Program-made: the position numbers and the translations under genes
From: Candidatus Woesearchaeota archaeon
GTDB taxonomy: Archaea > Nanobdellota > Nanobdellia > SCGC-AAA011-G17 > GW2011-AR17
Reading direction: 5' to 3'
Length of the DNA: 5,091 nt
Assembly: GCA_009691355.1 (NCBI GenBank)
Contig: SICW01000055.1
Location: forward strand, 1 to 5,091
Shown: piece after piece, positions 1 through 5,091 of the stretch
Layout of the letters: every line of letters starts with the position of its first letter
Position numbering within the stretch: the stretch's first letter is position 1
Notes under the pieces: generated by a model
Seen by the model: only the letters and a program-made list of their open reading frames with translations
Databases searched by the model: none
Told to the model about the DNA's origin: nothing

Positions 1-1581
1 GCTGCTGCTGCGGGAGCTTCTCCCTTTGGTTTGGTCGTTTCTCTTGTTGCATTGATTGTTGCAGCCTTTGTTGCTATCATTTCTTATGGTGGTGAAGTAC
101 GTGACGTTACAATTTCTTCCCACTGTGAAGCATGGCAACCATCTATAGGAAGTGACTACTGTGAATTGTGTGATCTTGCCGTATCTGAAGGGGGACTTGC
201 TATTGATGATGGACTAGGAAATATTCTTACTGGATATGAATGTACAGAATACAAATGTACATCTCTAGGAATGAATTGTGAATATATTTCTGAAAATCAA
301 GGGACGTATAGACCTAAGTGTATTGCTGTAGATGTGGGTGATACGAATAGGCCGATTATTGAAAAGTATATGCTTGATGTCTCTGATGATATGAATGTTT
401 TAGGTGTAGAGGATAGTTATAGTGATTTAGGATGGTATACTTCAGAAGATGGTACGCAGGTTGATTTCCAAACAAATGATGGAACTGATAATGGCTATCT
501 TAAAATAGAAGATACAATGATCTGGCCTTATCAATATGTTACCTTTGGTATTGAAACTGATGAACCTTCACAATGTAAAATAAGTCAGAGTGTTCCTGAA
601 AGTTATGATAGTATGGATTTAGATTTTCCAGATTCCTATTTTGATTATCAACATAATCAGAGCTGGATTTTAGTTCCTGATACCCTCTATACTTTTTACA
701 TTGTGTGCCAGGATCATAATGGGAATGGTGCATCACCGCCGACTTTCTTTGAAGTACAACTAGAAACTGATTCTGGGGATGATGTCACTCCTCCACAGAT
801 TGAAACGACAAGTGTGAACAATGGTGCGTATGTTGCTGCTGGAGTAAATGAAACTGCATTAAGTATTTACCTTGATGGTGCGGTTGAAGGATGTCGCTGG
901 TCTACCATCGATCAGGAGTATAGCTTAATGGAATGGCCATTTATTTGTCCGGGTGTGCCTGATAGTGCAAGTGCATACTTTGATAATGACTGTAGTACCG
1001 TGTTGAATGTAACAGAAACAACCAACTATTATTATTTCTCTTGTATTGATGCTTCTGGAAATGCAATGACTGAAAATTATCCTTTTACTTTGATTAGTAC
1101 TGGGCCTTTGTTTATTGATTCTACGTCACCAACAGGAGAGTTGTATTATGATTACACCAGTTTAGCTGTGCAAACTTCTGGTGGAGCAGAAGAAGGAAAG
1201 GCAATTTGTAGTTATGATGGAATAGACTTTTATCAAACAAATAGCTCTCTTCATCAACAACCTTTGGAAGATCTTAGTACGGGTGAATATAATTATTCTA
1301 TCTCTTGTATGGATATTGCGGGAAATACCAATACGACTACGATTGGCTTTACCATTGCAGTAGATACTGCTTCTCCTACACTTTTGGAATTGTATAAATC
1401 AGAAACAACGGTGTATTATACTTTAGATGAAACCGCAACCTGTGAATATTATTATGAAGACTTTACCTATGGTGGAGGGACTAGTGTTTCAGGATCCTTT
1501 ACGCTTACGGATGTAGACCATTATTATTTGAAGTGCCAGGATACTTTTGGAAATGAAGGTGATTGGGAAATACATGTGTAG
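1..1581 (+). CDS. Membrane-anchored surface protein with Cys cluster and four Ig-like repeats (5' partial)
   Basis: The frame is open from the first base, so the gene begins upstream. A TTG at 31 could serve as a start, but the Ala/Gly codons before it read as continuing protein. Residues are counted from base 1. Residues 9-31 form one membrane segment. Residues 42-107 hold seven cysteines (42, 54, 57, 81, 86, 93, 107), including CELC. Four Ig-like repeats follow, each with an early Cys and a late Y-x-x-x-C-x-D-x-x-G-N strand: pairs C192/C236, C298/C348, C403/C436 and C481/C512. Acidic residues far outnumber basic ones (83 against 12 after residue 10), and six N-x-S/T sequons fit an exterior location. 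From memory, the 'EY-KC-SLG--CE' stretch and these repeats are typical of the C-terminal half of large Cys-rich DPANN surface proteins. A T-run terminator follows the TAG stop. No enzymatic motif is visible; adhesion or cell-envelope structure is inferred. Confidence 0.85.
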   Translation, partial: AAAAGASPFGLVVSLVALIVAAFVAIISYGGEVRDVTISSHCEAWQPSIGSDYCELCDLAVSEGGLAIDDGLGNILTGYECTEYKCTSLGMNCEYISENQGTYRPKCIAVDVGDTNRPIIEKYMLDVSDDMNVLGVEDSYSDLGWYTSEDGTQVDFQTNDGTDNGYLKIEDTMIWPYQYVTFGIETDEPSQCKISQSVPESYDSMDLDFPDSYFDYQHNQSWILVPDTLYTFYIVCQDHNGNGASPPTFFEVQLETDSGDDVTPPQIETTSVNNGAYVAAGVNETALSIYLDGAVEGCRWSTIDQEYSLMEWPFICPGVPDSASAYFDNDCSTVLNVTETTNYYYFSCIDASGNAMTENYPFTLISTGPLFIDSTSPTGELYYDYTSLAVQTSGGAEEGKAICSYDGIDFYQTNSSLHQQPLEDLSTGEYNYSISCMDIAGNTNTTTIGFTIAVDTASPTLLELYKSETTVYYTLDETATCEYYYEDFTYGGGTSVSGSFTLTDVDHYYLKCQDTFGNEGDWEIHV

Positions 1582-1626
1582 AACATTTCTTTAGATTCTG
1601 TTGGACAAGCGGCACGTCTCTGTACC

Positions 1627-1645
1627 AGAGTTATAACTCTTTTTT
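1627..1645 (+). terminator. Palindrome plus T-run terminator after the first gene
   Basis: A perfect 14-base palindrome, AGAGTTATAACTCT (1627-1640), runs directly into six T (1640-1645). It lies 45 bases after the stop of the upstream gene and before the promoter of the next. Archaeal RNA polymerase terminates at T-runs, so the T6 alone may be enough; the short stem (AGAGT/ACTCT, loop TATA) may help. A second run of five T lies at 1671-1675. Confidence 0.55.
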
Positions 1646-1695
1646 CATTTGCTTAGAATGGTACATGTTGTTTTTGTTGTGAAGTCTTAGAAAAG

Positions 1696-1704
1696 TTTAT
1701 AAAT
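1696..1704 (+). promoter_or_regulatory. Archaeal TATA box, leaderless promoter of the pilin-like gene
   Basis: TTTATAAAT is preceded by a purine-rich stretch (AGAAAAG) fitting a BRE. Its centre is about 26 bases before the ATG at 1726, the usual distance from TATA box to transcription start in archaea. The mRNA would therefore begin at or next to the start codon. No GGTGA-type ribosome binding site precedes the ATG, which agrees with a leaderless message. Confidence 0.65.
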
Positions 1705-1725
1705 TTAGAGACTAGAGAAGACATT

Positions 1726-2484
1726 ATGGATAAAAGGGGGCAGGCAACATTATTTATTATTCTTGGAATTGTTCTTGTTATACTTGTTATCCTTTATTTT
1801 GTGTTAGTACAGCAGAATATTATTCCTCCACTGCTTGCTTCCAATGATGCTTCTGCACAGATGAGTGAAGTTAGTACGCATGTGCAAGATTGTTTACAAA
1901 CTGTAGGAAATCAATATGCTACGCAGATTGCAGCACAGGGGGGATATTTAGCTCCTTCTACAGATACCTATCGTTTGTATAATGATACTTCAGTGAGTTA
2001 CCTTTGTTGGAATCAAGTGGGGCTTTCTACGTGTACAAATAGATTACTTACGGTACAACATATGGAAGAAGATCTTACGCAAGCAATTGAAGACTCTCTT
2101 CAAACCTGTATTAATGTGTATGATGTCAGTGATGATGTTGAGGCAGCTGATCAATGGGATTTGACTGTAGATATACAGAGAGATTCTATCGATCTTTCTC
2201 TTTACTATCCTGTTACTGTTGATGATGGAGATAATGTTGTTACGCAGGATACTTTTTCTGAGTCTTTGAATGTTCCTTTGGGAGAATTGTATGATGTGTC
2301 TCAAGATATTGTGAATGATCATGCAGTCCTTGGAGAGTTTGAGCAATTAACCTATATGCTTTCTAAGCTGAGCAGGTATACCATCTATAAATATAGACCA
2401 TACCCAGATGTGTTGTATCAAGTACGTTTGAGAGAAGGGACTTATGTGTTCCAGTTTGCAATACAGGGTGAAGAGAACGTTTAG
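1726..2484 (+). CDS. Membrane-anchored protein with class III (pilin-like) N-terminus, DPANN 'KRGQ' type
   Basis: This is a complete 252-residue protein. Residues 1-6 (MDKRGQ) and the hydrophobic stretch at 7-28 resemble an archaeal class III signal peptide: basic residues, then G, then Q as the first mature residue, then a membrane helix. A prepilin-peptidase-like enzyme might cut after G5; otherwise the helix is a plain N-terminal anchor. The rest (about 30-252) is acidic and probably outside the cell. It contains C56, C94, C103 and C128, a QGGYLAP motif (71-77), a YPVTV strand (161-165) and an ending near FQFAIQGE. From memory, these motifs recur in a widespread uncharacterised DPANN family. 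It is transcribed from its own TATA box and sits between two giant Cys-rich surface-protein genes, so a role as partner or anchor in the same assembly is inferred. The start is fixed by KRGQ and the promoter spacing. It is not an obvious structural pilin: there is no pilin-domain match I recognise, and 252 residues is long for one. Confidence 0.85.
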   Translation: MDKRGQATLFIILGIVLVILVILYFVLVQQNIIPPLLASNDASAQMSEVSTHVQDCLQTVGNQYATQIAAQGGYLAPSTDTYRLYNDTSVSYLCWNQVGLSTCTNRLLTVQHMEEDLTQAIEDSLQTCINVYDVSDDVEAADQWDLTVDIQRDSIDLSLYYPVTVDDGDNVVTQDTFSESLNVPLGELYDVSQDIVNDHAVLGEFEQLTYMLSKLSRYTIYKYRPYPDVLYQVRLREGTYVFQFAIQGEENV

Positions 2485-2485
2485 A

Positions 2486-2596
2486 TTACTTTAACATTAT
2501 TACTTCTTTTAAGCCACGAAAATCTTCATCACCAGTTCCTTCTTTGCCTTTTATTTCTCTTGCTGATTGTAGAACAAAAATATTTGCCCTACTCAT
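2486..2596 (-). CDS. Possible small protein (36 aa), unknown function
   Basis: The minus strand has an ATG at 2596 and a TAA at 2488-2486, giving 36 residues that start MSRANIFVLQ and end LKEVIMLK. No family is recognised. It fills the first half of the spacer and stops one base short of the stop codon of the convergent pilin-like gene. The stretch is pyrimidine-rich on the + strand, so it is purine-rich when read as this gene. The product has balanced charge, with Lys/Arg common and no cysteine or signal peptide, so it would be cytosolic, unlike its acidic exported neighbours. A TTTAAA at 2623-2628 lies about 30 bases upstream and could be a TATA element for a nearly leaderless message. No ribosome binding site is visible. 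It may instead be a chance frame or the remnant of a longer gene. Confidence 0.3.
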   Translation of the reverse strand: MSRANIFVLQSAREIKGKEGTGDEDFRGLKEVIMLK

Positions 2597-2619
2597 ATGT
2601 TTTCTTTGTGGTGTGAATC

Positions 2620-2640
2620 TTCTTTAAAAAAAGAATTTTT
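2620..2640 (+). terminator. Weak hairpin plus T-run in the spacer
   Basis: TTCTTT (2620-2625) pairs with AAAGAA (2630-2635) across an AAAA loop and is followed by five T (2636-2640). It could end read-through transcription from the pilin-like gene before the next promoter. The stem is entirely A/T except for one C-G pair, so it is weak, and the T-run is probably the active part. The same bases overlap a TATA-like TTTAAA that could serve the minus-strand small frame. Confidence 0.35.
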
Positions 2641-2687
2641 ACAAAAAATGGAAAGATTTCTGCTTTTCTCTTTTTAATAACCAAATA

Positions 2688-2696
2688 TTTATAAAT
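2688..2696 (+). promoter_or_regulatory. Archaeal TATA box of the giant Cys-rich gene
   Basis: TTTATAAAT is identical to the box before the pilin-like gene. The upstream AACCAAATA gives a plausible BRE. With the usual spacing of about 26 bases, transcription would start near 2717-2719, right at the AGGTGA ribosome binding site. That leaves a leader of about 12 bases before the TTG. Confidence 0.65.
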
Positions 2697-2716
2697 GTCT
2701 GATCCCTTTGTGCTCT

Positions 2717-2722
2717 AGGTGA
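2717..2722 (+). promoter_or_regulatory. Ribosome binding site AGGTGA, which fixes the TTG start
   Basis: AGGTGA pairs fully with the TCACCT of the archaeal 16S 3' end and lies 7 bases before the TTG at 2730. The reading frame is closed upstream by a TGA at 2700-2702. The TTG is the only start between that stop and the signal peptide, so the site supports an otherwise uncommon start codon. Confidence 0.65.
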
Positions 2723-2729
2723 AGAGGAT

Positions 2730-5091
2730 TTGAAAAGAGGTCTTGTTATACTTATAGTTCTTATTTTTGTATTGAGTAGTTTTCTTTTTACACTGGTTTC
2801 TGCAACAAATGCCTGTTGTGAACAGGATGGTGATGGAAATTGGTGTCAGTATACGGATGAAAGTGATTGTTCTTCTTCTTATTTAGCTACCTCTACTTCA
2901 TGTGAACAGACTTCGTATTGTCAAGTGGGATGTTGTTATTCTTCTGAAGAAGGAACGTGTTCGAAAAATACTCCTCGTGCAACATGTGAGGCTGAGGAAG
3001 GTTATAGCTGGAGTACTTCTGGGGATTGTGCGATAGATCAATGTAACAAGGGCTGTTGTGTGATTGGTGACCAGGCTTTTTTTGTGACTGAAGTGAAGTG
3101 TAAGAGTGTGGGAAGTGGCTATGAAGAAGCTGCAGTTTCTTTTGATGATACGATAGAAACAGAATCTGCTTGTTTAGGTTCGGTACAAAACTTAGATTTT
3201 GGATGTTGTGTTGATGGAAGTGAAGCAATTTTTGAAACACGAGAGGAGTGTTCTGTTGTTGCTACTGAAGTTGATGTGAATTTTACTGTTGATGGCTTTC
3301 ATGAAGCTATGCTTTGTTCCAATGATTTACTTTCAACTGAATGTGCAAAGCAACAATATACTGGATGTTATGATGGAAAAGTGTATTGGTATGATAGTTG
3401 TGGGAACCGAGAAAATATTTATCAGTCTGATGATAGAGCTTCGTATAATAGTGGATATGTTTTAGCTGAAGGAGACTCTTGTACTGCTTCTGGGCCATAT
3501 GATACTGATTGTGGAAATTGTGATTATGCTCTTGGTCAAACCTGTGGTGTTGATCAAGATAATGTGATGGGTGATGGAGATTATACCTGTATTGATCTTG
3601 ATTGTGAGACGACGTATGAAAGTGATGCAAGTCCGCAGTCAGGGGAAGCAAAGAAAAATGGAGAGTCGTGGTGTATTTATGATCAAGAAGTAGGACAGGG
3701 TTTAGATACTGTGGGCTCACGACATTACAGGCATCTTTGTGTGAATGGAGATGAACTGGTTGAGTCTTGTGCAGATTATAGAGAAGAAATCTGTGTTGGT
3801 GGAGTTTTAGGTGAAGATTCTTTGAATAATTTAGAAGCCTTACATTTAGGCGATGGAGATTATGTGGAGGCTGCATGTAGAGAAAATAGAGGAGATACTT
3901 GCAGTGCATGTAATGATGAAACTTTTGGATTAACTGATCAATATGAATGCTGTGCACAGGAAGATACACAGGACTGTTATTGGTTGCCTACTGGTGCTGG
4001 GATTTTAGAAAGTGAAACCTATGAAGATGGGCGATGCATCCCTCAAGTACCTCAAGGCCAGAAGTTCTGGGGAGAAGATACTGAATCTAATGATATTTCC
4101 TCGGGTACTTGTGCGGTTGCTTCTGCGACCTGTACGGTGACGTATAGGATTGGTGGTGTGAAAAAATTATTTGGTGGATCTGATAATTCTGATGCATGGA
4201 CGAAAATATCTGAAAGTCCGGATGGATGTGCAACGAAGGATTGGCTTGTGGATCAGAATACGTATTGTCATAGTTTAGGAGACTGTGGAGCAAAGTATAA
4301 TCTTGTGGGTGATGCATCTTTTGATGGTTTTTCTAGTACGATGTTTGATGAGAACTTTTTTAATGATGTAAAAGATATTGATGCTCTTGAGATCAGTGAC
4401 CTTGGAGATTGGGATTCTCTGAAATTTGTTGATGAAGTGGATGAAAGTCATTTCTTTAGTATTGATAGTCCCCATGTCTATGAAAATCCTGTGTTTTACG
4501 TTGCGACTGTTTCTGCTTTGATTGGTGGTCTGAGTAATATTGGGAAGAATGGTGCGTGTATGTCTTCTGTTGCTGCGAAAACGGCTAATACTGCTTCTAC
4601 TGTTATTGGTACTGTTACTGCTGGGAAGGACTGTGTTATTGGGTCTACAACGAAAACTACAGCTTGTGGGGAAGGGTTGAGTTGTTTGGCTGGTACTGGT
4701 GGGGCATTAACTTGTCAGACAAAAACTGCTTCTGCTGCTACAACTACTGTAGGACTTGCTAAGGATTCACGTTGTGATCCTGGTGCTACTGAAGATTCGA
4801 AGAAATGTGCTACAGGATTAGAGTGTAAAGACTTAACTTGTCAAACAAAAGTTTGTGATACTACTCTTTATTTAGAAGCTACTAGTTATGGTGGTTATCT
4901 CTATAAATGTGAAAGTGGTGGATATAGTGCTTGTAGTATTAGTACTGGTGAAGTTGTTCAAAAGTCTGGAAGTATTGTTCAGACTGAATCTGCTTATGAA
5001 GCTTGGCCTTATCTTAACTGTGCTGATGTTTATGCAACGGATAGTACAGCTCAGGCTTATGCAAAGTCTCATGGTATAGCAACTTGTAGTA
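2730..5091 (+). CDS. Giant exported cysteine-rich surface protein, DPANN type (3' partial)
   Basis: The frame is open for 787 codons to the window edge. It starts at TTG, supported by AGGTGA. Residues 1-25 are a Sec signal peptide (KR, hydrophobic 5-22, likely cut after VSA). There are 59 cysteines. Residues 29-177 carry four CC-centred modules (C29C30, C68C69, C109C110, C159C160). CGNC lies at 261-264. Residues 309-355 form the most distinctive block: KNGESWC, GSRHYRHLC and CADYREEIC. CSAC (391-394), ECC (406-408) and SLGDCG (515-520) follow, then an acidic linker (538-575) and a moderately hydrophobic stretch (587-602) that may be a membrane segment. Beyond 605 the chain is Ala/Thr/Ser/Gly-rich with a duplicated Cys module (about 630-708). 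From memory, the 309-355 and SLGDCG blocks mark a very large uncharacterised DPANN surface-protein family whose C-terminus looks like the first gene of this window. Many disulfides and an extracellular location are likely; no catalytic site is recognised. Confidence 0.85.
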   Translation, partial: MKRGLVILIVLIFVLSSFLFTLVSATNACCEQDGDGNWCQYTDESDCSSSYLATSTSCEQTSYCQVGCCYSSEEGTCSKNTPRATCEAEEGYSWSTSGDCAIDQCNKGCCVIGDQAFFVTEVKCKSVGSGYEEAAVSFDDTIETESACLGSVQNLDFGCCVDGSEAIFETREECSVVATEVDVNFTVDGFHEAMLCSNDLLSTECAKQQYTGCYDGKVYWYDSCGNRENIYQSDDRASYNSGYVLAEGDSCTASGPYDTDCGNCDYALGQTCGVDQDNVMGDGDYTCIDLDCETTYESDASPQSGEAKKNGESWCIYDQEVGQGLDTVGSRHYRHLCVNGDELVESCADYREEICVGGVLGEDSLNNLEALHLGDGDYVEAACRENRGDTCSACNDETFGLTDQYECCAQEDTQDCYWLPTGAGILESETYEDGRCIPQVPQGQKFWGEDTESNDISSGTCAVASATCTVTYRIGGVKKLFGGSDNSDAWTKISESPDGCATKDWLVDQNTYCHSLGDCGAKYNLVGDASFDGFSSTMFDENFFNDVKDIDALEISDLGDWDSLKFVDEVDESHFFSIDSPHVYENPVFYVATVSALIGGLSNIGKNGACMSSVAAKTANTASTVIGTVTAGKDCVIGSTTKTTACGEGLSCLAGTGGALTCQTKTASAATTTVGLAKDSRCDPGATEDSKKCATGLECKDLTCQTKVCDTTLYLEATSYGGYLYKCESGGYSACSISTGEVVQKSGSIVQTESAYEAWPYLNCADVYATDSTAQAYAKSHGIATCS
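4617..4853 (+). repeat. Duplicated Cys-rich module inside the giant gene
   Basis: Two copies of a roughly 35-residue module lie at residues 630-666 (4617-4727) and 674-708 (4749-4853). Both follow the plan K-D-x(0-2)-C, then C-x-x-G-L-x-C, a short variable link, then LTCQTK. At the DNA level, 17 of 18 bases match between 4707-4724 and 4833-4850, which suggests a fairly recent duplication or strong conservation. The copies are separated by a Ser/Ala/Thr linker. Confidence 0.6.

Noticed and set aside
31..33. TTG at 31 as the true start of the first gene
   Set aside because: The frame is open to base 1 with sense Ala/Gly/Pro codons, the TTG would fall inside the membrane helix, and no promoter or ribosome binding site precedes it; a 5' partial gene is the better reading.
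380..395. TGATGA-type C-box look-alikes for C/D box RNAs
   Set aside because: TGATGA is common here because Asp codons (GAT) are abundant; no paired D box and C'/D' arrangement was found.
1386..1395. TATA-like TGTATAAATC inside the first gene (and CTATAAATG near 4902)
   Set aside because: Both are coding sequence, with no start codon and signal at the expected distance.
1582..1725. tRNA or other structured RNA in the first spacer
   Set aside because: No cloverleaf, T-loop or other recognisable RNA motif; only terminator-like repeats and the promoter are present.
2044..2346. 100-codon minus-strand frame opposite the pilin-like gene
   Set aside because: Ile/Asn/Arg-rich shadow of the coding strand with no start signals; the + strand frame has recognisable motifs.
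2893..3240. 115-codon minus-strand frame
   Set aside because: Same shadow composition (His, Gln, Ser, Leu), antisense to the conserved CC modules.
3307..3969. 220-codon open frame on the minus strand opposite the giant gene
   Set aside because: Its product is rich in His, Gln, Asn, Leu and Tyr, as expected from the reverse of Asp/Cys/Gly/Glu-rich codons. It has no promoter or ribosome binding site and lies fully inside a well-supported gene.
4888..5079. 63-codon + strand frame overlapping the giant gene in another frame
   Set aside because: Val/Leu-rich low-complexity read of GTT/GTA-rich DNA inside the open Cys-rich frame, with no ribosome binding site.
1..5091. CRISPR array, insertion sequence or phage genes
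   Set aside because: No regularly spaced direct repeats, transposase motifs or terminal inverted repeats were seen; the only repeat is the protein-coding duplication at 4617-4853.

Overview
The window most probably comes from a DPANN archaeon of the Woesearchaeota/Pacearchaeota/Nanoarchaeota type. Three things point there: two identical archaeal TATA boxes (TTTATAAAT), an archaeal-type ribosome binding site (AGGTGA), and a small membrane-anchored protein that begins MDKRGQATLF, a start I associate with surface proteins of these lineages. The DNA is AT-rich. The standard genetic code fits, because the three long frames have no internal stops. Family assignments rest on remembered sequence patterns; no database search was run.

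Layout, all main genes on the + strand. (1) Positions 1-1581: the 3' part of a gene cut by the left edge. It encodes an Ala-rich stub, one membrane segment, a cluster of seven cysteines with a CELC motif, and four Ig-like repeats, each with a cysteine pair and a C-x-D-x-x-G-N signature. (2) Positions 1582-1725: a spacer with a palindrome plus T-run terminator, then a TATA box placed for leaderless transcription. (3) Positions 1726-2484: a 252-residue protein with a class III (pilin-like) N-terminus and an extracytoplasmic domain. (4) Positions 2485-2729: a spacer with a possible 36-codon minus-strand gene, a weak hairpin and T-run, and the second TATA box and ribosome binding site. (5) Positions 2730-5091: the 5' part of a very long gene with a TTG start, open to the right edge. 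It encodes a Sec-exported protein with 59 cysteines in 787 residues.

The motifs in gene 5 (NGESWC, GSRHYRH, CADYREEIC, SLGDCG) and those at the C-terminus of gene 1 (CELC cluster, Ig-like repeats) match, as I remember them, the front and back halves of one giant DPANN surface-protein architecture. My reading is two tandem members of this family flanking the small anchored protein. The three would form an exported, disulfide-rich, strongly acidic surface assembly. Its function is unknown; structural, adhesive or host-contact roles are inference only.
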